Part shown: positions 1-12,282 of the stretch, piece after piece
How the letters are laid out: each line of letters starts with the position of its first letter
How positions within the stretch are numbered: position 1 is the stretch's first letter
From: Allantophomopsis cytisporea
Taxonomy: Eukaryota; Ascomycota; Leotiomycetes; Phacidiales; Phacidiaceae
Length of the DNA stretch: 64,000 bases
Assembly (NCBI GenBank): GCA_024752435.1
Contig: CP103027.1
Span: 186,001-250,000, forward strand
Direction: 5' to 3'
The notes under the pieces: model-generated
The model's database searches: none
Seen by the model: only the letters and a program-made list of their open reading frames with translations
Told to the model about the DNA's origin: nothing
Position numbers and translations under genes: made by a program

Positions 1-383
1 GGAATGGATCAGCCGAAAATATATGGCTTACAAGTAACCGGATAAATCTCAATGGCTGTACTGCTCTTGATAACTTACCCACTCTCCACGATTATTAATT
101 TTCATTGCACTAACAATGGCTCATTTGGAGATACAAGCGTACGCCCAAGATCTAATTTGATTTATCGAAGGCAACAATACCAAACCTCGAAGCCAAATGG
201 CCGTGTCTGGCGTGACCAGCTAGCAAAATTAAGAGTGAGAGTAGCAAAAATCTACAAAGACAAATGCATTCAAATCCCCAGATCTAAAACCACACAAGAC
301 CAAATTCTCATATCGATATAGTGGTCCCTTAAAATACCAATCACAAACTGAGCCCCTACCACATCCCAAAAATCCTGACAACG
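1..383. other. 3' flank of the CCCH gene, no gene seen
   Basis: This stretch lies downstream of the CCCH zinc-finger gene on the minus strand and probably holds its 3' UTR. An 89-codon open frame on the plus strand has no family resemblance, no splice structure and low-complexity composition, so I do not call it a gene. Confidence 0.5.
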
Positions 384-1655
384 CTACTTATCGTCCTGCT
401 CATCATTCAAATCCAGTGCACACAGCATAGCGAACGGGTTCGCTACACCACCAGCCGAGCTAGCTCTCGAACTCGGCGGCGCAATAGGGCCAAAGCGACT
501 TGCAAGACGATTCTGCTCTCCTTTGAATCCGCCCATACCATTGGAGTTGCCACTTCTCAAAGCACATTCATACTCAAAACCACCACCACCTAGCACACTC
601 CCACCCGTACCATCCCGTCTCCTCCAAGCCCCCTGACTTCCACCCCCACCGCCGACACGGCCAACACTACCAATTCCATCTACTTCTCTCTCTCTCCCGG
701 CCCGCCTAATAGAACCAACCGCATAGCTACTACTTTCTCTCGAAAGAGACGCTGGCGTTTCATTGACAGGACGCAACTTAACAGCCTGGCTATTCTTGAA
801 CCACTGTGGTAAACCCTGCAGGCCAAGGGAGTTCTGGGTGGCGCGATCGAGCGGCATCTCATGCTTGAAGCGGCAGCCCTGTTGCGTGAAAGCACAGGTG
901 CCCTCATGGATCCATTTGTCGCAGTAAATCTTAGGGCGGCGGATGGGAGTGGTTGAGATTATTTCGTCGATACGGTTCTGTATTGTCAGCAGTAGTTTCG
1001 AATCTCAAGTGAAATATGCAGAACAAGCGTTCCGCAAGATAAGGGATGGAACATATGGCTTGAAAAAGTTGAAAAGCACAAGACTCACTTGCATATCAAC
1101 TCCGCCAGTGGCCGTCAGAGCACGCGTATTCGCCTACAAAAGTTAGCCATATCCTATATCCCATCATCCGTCACCATAAAAATCACTTACCCTTCCCCCC
1201 TGCGGCGCCATGGTATAGCCTGCCCCCCTCTCCCTCATCGCAACAACCCAAACGCCCTCACTGGCCTGCACCCTCGGCACACCAACGAGATCAAACGGCA
1301 GCTCGTCAGCAGGAATAAGCTGCGTGACGACACCTCCCTCGCGCGCGAGTGCCAGCGGCATATCTCTTTCTGCCGAGGCAACGGGATGTTGACCTTGCAG
1401 GAGTCGATTTTGAGATATATTGCCTGGGCATAGCTGGCCCGGTAAGAATTGACACGAAGTTCCTTGGCCGGCAGCGAAGCGGCGATGAGGTTCCTGCAGT
1501 AGGACGCCGGAGGACTTAGTAGAGTCGGGGGAGGTAGGCGGAGAAGAGTGGGAGCTTTGACTGGAGTGGGAGCGCGGGGAGAGGGGACCTAGGATGTGTG
1601 ATTTTCCATCCTCAAGAGCATCGCTTGAGAGGTGGGAGGCGAGTGGTGAGGACAT
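384..1655 (-). CDS. CCCH-type zinc finger protein
   Basis: Three exons: 1655-1191, 1133-1089 and 977-384, giving about 367 residues. Intron 1 has a GTAAGT donor and a TTTTGTAG acceptor behind a GCTAAC branch site. Intron 2 runs from GTGAGT to AATACAG. All junctions keep phase 0. The short middle exon and the start of exon 3 read through into KIYCDKWIHEGTCAF and on to CRFKHE, a single C-x8-C-x6-C-x3-H zinc finger near residue 190. CCCH fingers usually bind RNA, so a role in mRNA fate is likely but inferred. The N-terminal third is Ser/Pro-rich and low complexity; the C-terminal part is Gly/Ser-rich. The start is the first ATG (MSSPLASHL) in the open frame; the frame extends upstream only through non-ATG codons. 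The gene follows the PAG1 homologue on the same strand. Confidence 0.8.
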
Positions 1656-2588
1656 TCTCCCAATTTTGGCACTTGGCTGGATAGAATCTGCGCTGGATAT
1701 GGCTTGGATGGCAAAGGCTGGATTTCGGGCAGTGGAGTGAGACCACCAAGTCACGAGACTCTTATACAGCCTTCGACTGCAATTCGTATCAATACTGCTG
1801 CTTCGGTGAGATTATTGGAGATATGTGTCGCAGGAAAGTAGGCAGAGCGCGCTTGATTCAGAAACAAGATCTCAGGCGGAAAGTAGTTGAATAAGTAGTT
1901 GTCGGCAAGTAAAGTGAGGCAAAGGCGTTTGTTGGAGAAGCAAATAGGGTTCGCTGCAACGGGAAGATGCAGTTGTTTGATGTACGAATGTAGCCACACG
2001 TGCTGGTGTGCTTCTGTGCATGCGAAAATCACGAGAATCATGGATAGGACCAGTTTGCTGGTTGAGTGCAGAGCGTCAGATCTGTAATACAAACAACGTG
2101 GGAGCATTACTGCTGCGAGCAGGGTGATGATTTACTTTGTAAAGGCTGATAAAAGAAGTGCATTAGAGTTTCTGTTTGCGATTGCTATCGCATCAAGAGC
2201 AGGTGTTAAGCCTTCGACCCACTGTTGTCGTCGCGGCTTACTACCTTTAGCTATCCAGCGCTACTGTCTTGAGACCATCGAAACGAAGCATTTGTTAAGC
2301 GGTCTAGGGAAAAGAAATTCTGAAAATATGAAAATACTCCCTTCTAGAATCACCAATGCCCGTCTGCGCGTACCTTCTTTCACTATCCCGAAAGAAAAAC
2401 GAAGAAAGATGGATATAGTAAGTAGACTGAAAATGAATAATAAATAATAAGAAATCACCTCTAAATCTGACACTGATATCTCCGCTAATACCAAAAAAGA
2501 AAACGCCGTACCCATAAGATATCAACCCACAAACAAAAAAAATACTATACAACCAATCCCACACAAAAGAGACCACCCACGACGAAAT
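1656..2588. other. Intergenic: PAG1 3' end and CCCH gene promoter
   Basis: About 930 bases between two minus-strand genes. The part near 2588 should carry the PAG1 terminator and is A/T-rich; the part near 1656 should carry the CCCH promoter. Short open frames on both strands show no coding character. No RNA gene was recognised. Confidence 0.5.
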
Positions 2589-5500
2589 CTAAGATCGATC
2601 ACTATCAACAGCCCTAGGCGGCTGAGCATACATGTTAGGTACCCTCGGTACTCTTGGGCTTCTGGGTGGTTGGCTAATGCCTCTCCTCCCATTCTCCGTT
2701 CTTACCATCTCCCTCGCTCTCTCGTTTTCTCTGCTCTTTCCGCCAGTGAGCCTCCGCATCCCTGACCTGGTGCCTTGTGCAAGTGGTCTGATCATGCTCT
2801 CAAGGAAGAAACTCCCCTCACCACCTCCGCCAAGCCCTCTATCATCGTCGCCATCACTGAAGACTCCATTGTAGTCATCATCAGATAGGAAGTCATTACT
2901 GGACTGGTACGAGGGAGTGGAAGGGGAGGTGATGCTCCTGAAATGAGCAGAAGGTCGATTATTTGGCGCTAGATTGAAAGCCCCCGGATTCATAGCGTTG
3001 CTGCTTGGGTCACGAACCATCTGGTGAGGACGCATATCCGTGAATCCATTCGGGAAAGCTGTCGTGTTTGCAGTATGTGCCAGAGATTGATGCAAGATCG
3101 GCAGAGTTTGTTCATCGTAGAGTCGTTCAGCACCAGAATCGAAGCCTTCTGGGGAGAACTCAGTGATGGTCCTGGAAGACCGTCCATCGCTTGTAGGACT
3201 TTGTAGACTGTCCTCGAAGAAGTCATCCAGACTGTCAAGTTTCATTACCAGATCACCAATATTACCATCACCACGTACTTCATCAGACATCATAGTGTCT
3301 GCGCGATCTTGAGGCATGAAATAACCATATTGGAAATCGTCCACGTGGAATTCAACCTCTGGAGTCGGAGCCGGCTCTGCATCCGTATTCTCAGCATCTT
3401 GACACATGTAGAATGCCGCATGAACATTTGCACGAGTGATCTCGGCATGTTTGGCAGGCATAGGGATAGACCAGCCTGACTCTTCTGGAATTCCAAACAA
3501 GCTCTGAGTGCGTTCGTACTCTTTGCGAATGGCGCGAGATGAGGATCGAGTCATGCTCATACGTAGATGCTGTCTATCCATTGGTGTTCCAGACATAGTC
3601 ATAATGTTGTCAAGGACCTCAAGAGCTTGCATACAAAACTCTGTTTGTAGCAGTCTCAAAAGTGGGGAAATGAGATCTGGTCCATGAGAGGCTATCTCGG
3701 GTTTTCGCATATCAATATCAGGTATGATAACACACAAGATCTTCATAGTCTTCTCCTTGAACCACGGAGTACTATTCGTAAGAAGGCCCATGAGGAAAAT
3801 GAGAGACTTGAAATCCCATTGAGGAAAGAAGGATTCTCGAATAGCAGAGACAAGCTGGTTGAGGAAGTCCTTGCTCATACGATAGCGCGATGCTGCAAAT
3901 CCACCAAGAGTTCTAACAATTGTTGCACAACCTTGCGCCTCAGCAACCTTGATGAGAACCTCAGCACTTTCAATGCTGACACTATCAATACTTTCTTGGT
4001 CCATAGCATGCAGGAATCTTGGGAAGTTGGCGAGAAGAGCAAATAACAGGCGACTATCATCGCCGACGAGCTCGCTATTTGGAAGTTCTACCATTCGATT
4101 GAGCGTCACCAGAGTCTGATCAACGCACAAAGACGACCGCAGGCCCTTGTATACGAGTGGTTGCAGACCCTCGAAAGCCCCTTCCCATCGTGGTGGCTGA
4201 CCTTCAGACATGATCCGTCGGACTGACGGGTCACAGAAATTGAGCTTCTTAAGCAGTTCATCAAGCATTGCCAAGCCTTCCATGAACTCGCGTTCATTGA
4301 TAGTCTCCAAGCATGCGCAAGTTGTCCACAGAAGCTGCGGGAAAGTAAGTAGAGCAGCCGGTTCCAACTTAATTATCAGAGTTTTAAGCGTGGTCAGGAT
4401 TTCCATGGAGAAAGCTTGAATCTCGGCATCTTCATCAGCGATGGTGTTGGATAGGCGAGCAAGCATATCAGCCAACATGCTTTGGTCCAAGGACGTCAAG
4501 ATGCAACGGAAAATTTGGAAAGATCTGCAGGCAAGATGCCGGACAGGACAAGACGTCGCCCAGGTGAGGGCCAGCTTCGCCCAGTTCTCTTTGATACCTG
4601 GATAGGTTACTTCGAAGTTCGAAACGACAGAGGTCATCAGATACTCCATTCCAGCTGGCACGTTGTTCTCGTGGCTGTCCATCTTCCCGTTACTATCTTC
4701 ATACCCCCAAATCACCATTGGATCATGACGTCGAATGGCCTCAACAAGGTCTTCGATATCAGACTTGCTGGGCGTGGTTGAACCATCCTCGATTTTTGAG
4801 ATAACAAGTTCATGAATAAGATGAATGAGCATTTCTCGGGCCTCTTCTTGGACCAATGGAGTATAGTGGTCCCACAGTACAGCAACAACTTGTAGGAGTA
4901 GCGGTACACTCTCTGGTCCTAGTTGCACTGGCGAGACCATAAGATCAACCAGCAAGATCATAGACAGTTGACCAAGGGAGAAACCAGCTTGCTTCGCACC
5001 AACGGGTAATGCCTCCGAGAGCTCTGCCAGGTAAGGAAGTAGTACAGCTTCTGGAGGAGGAGGTAGTGTCTCCCTCTTCTCGTTGGGAATCATTGCCTTG
5101 GGCGTGATTTGCATGAGGAGGAACTCAACAACCTTAACACCAGCAGGTGTACTCGAGAGAAATACGACGATTTGTTTCGCATATTCCACAAAGTTTTGCT
5201 CTCGGCGGTCAAGGCATAGAGACATGATGAAGTCGAGCACCAACTGTACATTTCCAGCGTGGGGCCCTGTTGCAAGTGCCTGCCAGAGTGCCTGAACTTC
5301 GTTGTGTAGCGCACTACTGGATTTGATCGTGAGCTCAAAGAGGTTGGCCAGAAGAACATAGGATTGTGCGGTGGGACCACCATTAGGATCAACCTGTAGC
5401 TCGATAATCTGGATCCAGGGAAGAATAGCTGCCACCATGTTACGTTGATGCATTGGCGGTAACTCCTTGAAGTAGACAGTAAATTCAGAGAAGATCAGGA

Positions 5501-8500
5501 ATGCCAATTCAGAATGCTGCTTTGATAATCTCTTCGAGATCTCAAATTGAGCTAACTTATAGACAGCCTTGGTCTTATCGGATATACTGATATCGAAGTC
5601 TTGAATCTTAGAGCTTCGCTGTTGACGTTCTTCCAACGCTCGAAGTATATGAGCAGCCTTGGAGCGGATTTCGCTCTGCTCGCTTCCAAGAGTATACAAT
5701 CCTATACCAAGCAGACGCCAGAATGGCATGGGGTAGTCCTCATGTTCAAGAAGAACGTCTGTGACAGTGCCGAAGTAGCTCTGAAGTACTTTCGGTATTT
5801 GAGCAAGGTAACACTTAGCAATTGAATGCTCCAGAAGATAAGGATATTCCTTATTGTGAACTATAAGGTTCTTCAGAGCACGTCGTCCGATAATGTGCAT
5901 CCTGTCGCTGCCAGCATTGAAAATTGCATCAATCCACGAAAGCATTCGCCGCACGTCGAATTGTAAATTAGCTCTGCTTTCAGTGGTGACACTAATTGGC
6001 CCACCACACAACGCCGCCATTGCACTGAGTGCTGCTGTCCTCAGATTCCGCTTCTCGATCTCCATGGCAGCGGTAACTGTGCCTCGCTCACCAAGACTTT
6101 GCTGATCCATGACTGACTGGCGCATGCTGTCCTCTCTTTGGCGAATTTGGTTCTGGTTTGGTGAGAATCCACACCAATCCTCCATCAAAGCGAAAGATGA
6201 TTTTCGGGACTCGAAAGTCATCCACCTAGATGGATCTTTTGTCCTGTTAATACCCTCGAATAACGCTTCCATCAAACCACAGTAATGGCGGCGTAGCTTC
6301 TGGAACTCCCAGTCCATCTGAACTTCTCCATCCATGAGGAAAAGTTTAAGGTCTTTCGTGTATACAACAAGATTATTGAGGATCCAATCATCCTTGTAAA
6401 CATTTTCATCATTCAAGAAATGTGATGTCAGCCGATAAACGTGAGTGACCTCTGTCCGAAGCATGTCCGTTCTTCGATTCCTGCGCGGGCTGCTAGCCGT
6501 TCGTTGATGAATACGGGCCCTTGCATCATCGTTGCACTTACCAACAGCGCCTTGAAGCTCTTCGAGAAGTGTCTTGTAGATATTTACGTTGATGGATCCC
6601 AGAGCCACAACGACTGCGTCACGAATGGATGCTGAGCCAACTGAAAGGAGTGGAATGATATACTTGAATAATGAACGAGCAGAGGTAATTTTTTCCTGGC
6701 CTTGGAACGTTTTCGATCCCTTGCGTAAGTGCTGTGGGATTTGAGGGACAGGCTGCAACATGCCACCTTTATCTGTGAGTGTTGTACATGCTACAATTAG
6801 GTAAAACTTCCATTGCTCGATCAGAACTTCAGGAGGTGTTGTGGAGGTCCTTGGCATCATTCGGCCACTCCCACTATCAAAACGATCGAATGCGCCATAA
6901 TTGGGCCCTCTGGTAGCTTCCGACAGGGCAATAATACTCCTGTACATCTGCAAGATTCGATTGCAGATGAGCTCTCGAGCGAGTGTTACCGCGAAAGGAC
7001 ATCGATCATAACTGATGCGGATGAGGTTCGGGAAGACTTTGAACCATAGTGTAGTATCATAAGATACGTCACTGCTGCAAAGTTCAATCAATGCGCTTTT
7101 CGAATTGCTCTTCGACATGCCTCTTTGAAGTCTACTTCGCTCTGCGACAGACAGTTGGTCATCGTCGAAATCCATGACTGTATGGGATTCAACCTCCAGG
7201 ATATGAATCAGTCTTGGGCTATCTTTCCCGAGCGCAGTATCAAATTCTGTAGTCAGCCGCAAAACTGTTATGGCAAATGATCGCACCCTTCGAGATTGAG
7301 AACACAAGAAGAATAGACCATGGGACTCAATTTCGTCAACGTGGGCCCATACTCCTGACAAGTCTAGTTGCAGGCCTCGTTTGTCGGAGTTGCCATCCTC
7401 AGGAGCATCATTCGCTTCTTTCGATTTATGCTTGATCTCCTCAATCCATATCTGCAATAGCTCAACGTAGAGCTTCAAAGTGTTTTCGATATGACCGGGA
7501 CCGAGCATGCCACCATCTGACATTGTGGAGTATCTATCGTCAAAGTTGAAGATGAAGCGAGCAAATCCAATGGTTACTTGCTGTGCATGGGTCTGCCGTG
7601 CTATCGATTTTAATGACTGGGCAGATGATTCTGCAATATGATGTTGGACATGAGCTGTTCCCGTACACAACAAGTTAATCAACACATTGAAGGGAATATG
7701 TGCCGAAAGGCAGCGAGGTAAAGCCTGCACAGCGACATGAAGAAGCTCATAAAAGCCTTGCTTCTGATCCGACGGGGCTCCATCGTCACCACGACGACTA
7801 AAGTTGAAAGTTTCGGTAATTGGCGTCTTTGGTGACGGCCCATTGAATTTTTCATCCAAAACAGCCTGGCCGCCAAAAGTATTATCACAGATGATTGTAA
7901 TCTTTCCAAGTATCTCACAGAAGCGTGAATAGTATTGTGTCGCGACATCGCCAATATCGGATGTAATTACTGGGCGCGAATACCGATCCTCCCTGTTGTC
8001 TTTCGCGTTTGAAATCTTAGTCGTTTGAGCGAGAGTCTTGGGCGCCATCATCATAGGGGATGTCACTCCACGTTCAAGAGAGGGTGACTGATAGTGCAAT
8101 GGGAAAGGTGGCCTTCCCTGCTCCCCCTTCTCTAGGTCAGACATAATTGCTAAGAACGCCCGAATACCAATGACCATTTTCTCAGGCTCAAGTTGTTCAA
8201 CCTTCAATTCTTTGCCGGAGGCGAAAAGCTCAGCGTTGATCAAAGGAAAGACTATTGTTCGGAAGGCAAAATCCTGGTGCTTGAACCCGATAATTCTGAT
8301 AATTTGTATCAAGGGTTCAGAAATTATAGGTTCAGTGGACAAATATGTCTTCTTCCCGGCTGGGAAGACCAACTTGACAACCTCATCGAGCTTCTTTGTT
8401 GTATTGGCTATCGTGTCATTTGTACGGTATAGATAAGTCCATAACAGCCTCGATATCACTTGCAAGCAGATGGCGCGTGTAGCACGATCTTTGAGTTTTG

Positions 8501-10042
8501 GTTGTAGTGGAAGTATAAGTTGTAGCCACTGAGTTGAGAATGTCTCCATAGGTGAGACGCAAAGCAGAGTTGCTGTCAAGGGGAACGCAACGGACCAGTG
8601 ACGAGGCTTGACAAACATCGATGCCAATCGAGGAGCAATAGTCGTTAGGACTTCTTGCCATTTCGGCATGTTCAGCTCTGTATTAGCAGTTGCTGCGATG
8701 GGTAGTAACAATACGTCAAGAATCTGGCAATATGCATATTTAAGTCGGTGCCCATGGGACCTGGCAAAGAATCGACCAAGTGAGATCATAAAATCGCATG
8801 ATTGATCCCAAGCGTCTTCAGGATATGTTTTAATCCGTAGAAAGCGCATACCTCCCAAAACGAGCTCCATTCTGCCTTCGGTTTGAGCGTTTCCAGGGCC
8901 CTTTATGATGAGCTCCTTTTGCGATCTTTCCAAATCTCCAATAAATCGATCAGTCACATTGTCAAAGTTGATTTCGCTCATAACACCCAGAAGCTGTGTA
9001 AATTGAAACCAATTGGCCAGCTTTAGTGGTGAAGTGCTCAATTGCTCGGCATCAGCAATCTTGAGTTGTCCAAAGATAATCTGTTCGAGCTTCTCTTCCA
9101 TATCGGGAGTGATACACTCCAAAGTACTCTGCCCAATCACTTCCGTCAATACACGGCACAAGAGGTATATTGAGACCGTGGAACGTCGTTCAGCTTGAGC
9201 AACAAACTCTTGTCTCGAAGCAGTTTGCGGGAAGTTACCCATGGTATGATCAGGAGCACTCAACCCTTGATGTGGTTCGGTATTTCGCCTTGGTAATTGT
9301 CCTTGGGTCGGATATGCAGGTCGCGACTATCTAAATGTTAGATACAATTTGAACCATTGTAATTTATCACGAAATTAAAATGACTTACCTGTTGTAGCTG
9401 AGTACGGGCATCATTTGCAGCATCACTCTTGTTCTTCCTCCAATACATCAGCGTATCAATAAGTGGCTTTGGTTTTTGAGCAGCAATATGCCCAAGTGCC
9501 GATATAAGTTGATCGAAAGTCGGATCAGCTCCAGGTCCACAAATATACTCAATCTGTGGTTCGGGCTCCATGGGTGTAGTTATACATTGTGCGATTTTCT
9601 CCTCAGCCTGAGCAATGAACGATGTGAACAATACATGCAAAGCATATTCCCCCACAGTTTTCAATTCCTCGTTGAAGTGTCGTCTCGAATTTGATTGATG
9701 ACGTCCATGTTCTCTGCGACTTCTCTGACTGTGCATTCGTTCCACCCTCTTCGGGGTGATGGTATTCGTGCTATTCTCCGTCGCTGTAGAGCTGCGGTCC
9801 GGGACCAATGTAACGGAAGAGCTGTAGACGCTGCTGCCCATCATACTCGAAGAAGACGACCCGGGCGGGTCAGTCTCGTGGATAGACATATTGGAGGCAT
9901 CTGGTCTTTCTCCGCCTGCACCGCCTGCCGCGGCGATGATTTGCGGACTCAAGGGGCTTGAAGAAGAGCTTGCAACGCTGCCGTTTCGCGAGTGTTGATA
10001 ACCATTAACGATCGAGGTCTGGCGATGATGGCCGTATTGCAT
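2589..10042 (-). CDS. PAG1: Cell morphogenesis protein, PAG1/Tao3/Mor2 (furry) family
   Basis: This is the largest gene in the window. Exon 9326-2589 encodes about 2245 residues without interruption. It is joined by a 62-nt intron (GTAAGT donor at 9388, acceptor ATAG ending at 9327, GTATCTAAC branch) to an upstream exon ending at 9389. The intron contains two nearby AGs; only the second avoids an in-frame TAG. Furry-family proteins (budding yeast Tao3/Pag1, fission yeast Mor2) are giant HEAT-like scaffolds that act with the NDR kinase (Cbk1/Orb6) in the RAM/MOR pathway, controlling polarised growth and cell separation at growing tips. The sequence is helical throughout with an acidic, Ser-rich C-terminus, as expected. 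The N-terminal region is Ser/Arg-rich and low complexity. The first in-frame ATG is at 10042, but the frame stays open and coding-like to about 10503 with no ATG, so the true N-terminus is unresolved and the protein has at least 2463 residues. Confidence 0.93.
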
Positions 10043-10505
10043 TGACAAGTCCGATTCAAGCAAGATTTCCAGTCCTCCACCTCCAAGTCGCGTTGCACTG
10101 GTCGGTCCAGAATGTAAACGAGGGGAGACCGGATAGGCGCGTGTTGGCGAGTTCGCATTCAGATTTCCTGCCGCGAATGGCTGTAATTTGTTCAGGGACG
10201 AAAAAGAGGAATCTCTCGAATGAACCGGGGTTCTGGAACGCGAGCGAATAACGTTTTGGTGGTTGGCGAAGGAAGTCGGGGTCCTACTCCGGTTTGTGGG
10301 AGTCCTGCTACGATTCCGAGGTGGAGGTTCAATGTCGACCTGAGGGTTCCTTGATCTCGATGTTGATCTGGAGCTGGAAGCTGAACGGGATGAAGGTCTG
10401 CTAGGTTGGACCTGCTGAGAGTACTCCGGGGGCGTCGGTGACGGAGCTATGAAAGAAGGGTCAGCGGGGATTGTGCTTTGGGCGTCTGCTCTTTCTTTGG
10501 CTGTG
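10043..10505 (-). other. Open N-terminal extension of the PAG1 reading frame, no ATG
   Basis: The PAG1 frame remains open upstream of the first in-frame ATG for about 154 codons. Composition matches low-complexity coding sequence, with repeated RSRTP-like units (RNRSRTPTNRSRTP and similar). An in-frame TAA closes it at about 10506. An acceptor-like CTTTCATAG at 10447-10455 could join it to an upstream exon. An ATG at 10557 opens a coding-like frame (MTFASHHFESNPQ) that is out of phase with this one, and I find no good donor to connect them. It is probably part of the PAG1 CDS through an upstream exon or a sequence error. Confidence 0.55.
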
Positions 10506-12282
10506 GCTTATTTTGGCTTTGGGGGTTTGACTCGAAATGGTGAGATGCGAAAGTCATGCTGCGGGTTGCTGTGCTGTGAAGCTACAGGCTAAGGTATGTA
10601 AAGTATGAGCGAGCTCAGTTACACCAGTAATAAGGTAGCGCCGCCATCACACTCACGCACTGCACTCAGCTTTGGGTAAGGTATATATATATATATGTAT
10701 ATACATATATATATACATACATATATGTACCTTACGAACCGCCATCACGAGTAGAGATACATATGCGTATGTACATATATACAACATATATACATACGTG
10801 TACTACCGTGTACCAAAGAGAGGCCACACGAATTCCACCGTCCCACGGTCAGCCATTTGTGAGGAGGGGGTACACCAAACTTACCCATTGATACTTCGAG
10901 CCTTCTTCTTCCTCAGCATTATTTCGTGGCCCAGAACTCTCGGTGGACGTTGACAACTTATATCGATCACAAAACTGCCGCCGACGGTCTTGTTCTTAAG
11001 TAGTCGTCGAGCAAATCCATTTAATTTTTTTTATTTTGCGATCCATTTAAAAACCCCCCCCAGCTGCCCAAAGGAACCTAAGACCCAGTCAAGGACCCTC
11101 AGTTTGCCTCACGAGGTCACTTTTGCTGGCAGAAAAGCTTTGGCCTTGTATTACTCAACTGTCGCATACTGTCCCCCTCTTTTCCTAGGGGTAAGGTTCC
11201 AGAACGGGGCGGGACAGAGGAGATCAGCTCAGGAGCCGAGAAGCATCATCGTCTTGGTTATGCATGAGCTGCTCTGTGTCGGTGTTGTATTATTTGCTTA
11301 TGTAGTACGAGTTTACACGTACATTGCATATGTCTATGCAATGTATGTTCTATGTAAGTTATGCCGATGTAGAAATATTTCATTAAGGTATGGCGGTATT
11401 ACGTATGTGATACGGTCGTCTCTTATCAATTCTCTGTACAACTTCTGAGATACGCACGAGAGCATATGGAAGACAGAATGACATGTGGTTTCGGATCAAA
11501 GAAATATGTACACAGCTACGGTAATAATCTGGAGTAATAATACTACAAACGATCAATTCGGTTGTACTAGAAGAAGACATAAGTAGGTGGGCATCAACTA
11601 GAGCTTTGCCAGCTCATGCTCAATTCAACTTTCTGTAACAGGGCAATATATACAAGTATTCCTTGAGCAGACCAAACGTTCGTTTTCAAGACCGGATTTG
11701 CGGACGAACAGTTCACTTCAAGAAATAGACGTTCCACCGTCAGTTTCTACACGTCTTAAAGAAGTCTTTACCCATTGTCTTCCTGCTCAATACTAACAAC
11801 TCCCGACGTCCAATATGTCATGATCACTTCATTCTCCCAATGACTTTTACATAGCTGTGGTATAATTACGATAGATCTTGAAGCTCGAAAGGTCCTCCTC
11901 ATATTTTGGCACAAAACCAGAGAGTATACGCTTCCCAATGGCATGGCAGAGAGAACATCGACGAGCCACGGGAGCAGACATCTCTGCGCGAAACATATGG
12001 ACCGCATACATGTGCTCCCTTCTCGAGTCATGGAGCTGGTCAATGTAGAACTTCAGTAGACAATTGGCGTTATATCTCACGGCTACCAGATCAACGGTTG
12101 CGAATATCAAAATTATTGTAATTATATCCTAACAGAACCCAACATACAGGAGTAGCATAAAATCTTCATAGATCATAAATAACAAAAACCCATAAACTGT
12201 CTCTAAACAAAAGAACTTGTACAAACATTAGACACGTTCGAAGCAAATAAGCACGGCACTGCAAAGGGTTATTGACGGAGGC
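10506..12282. other. Intergenic region upstream of PAG1
   Basis: About 1.8 kb between the 3' end of the DENN gene and the start of the PAG1 reading frame; it should contain the PAG1 promoter and leader. It includes an alternating TA/CA tract at about 10680-10800. Open frames of 60-150 codons here are low complexity and lack splice signals, so none is called. Confidence 0.5.
10680..10800. repeat. TA-rich alternating purine-pyrimidine tract
   Basis: The tract consists of runs of TATATA interspersed with CATA and TGTA, much of it self-complementary, so it could extrude hairpins or form Z-like DNA. It lies about 130-250 bases upstream of the putative first PAG1 ATG at 10557 and so sits in the promoter or leader. 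No transposon ends were seen beside it. Confidence 0.75.

Noticed and set aside
10990..11448. 152-codon frame upstream of PAG1
   Set aside because: Contains aromatic- and Val/Tyr-rich low-complexity segments in A/T-rich DNA and shows no splice structure.
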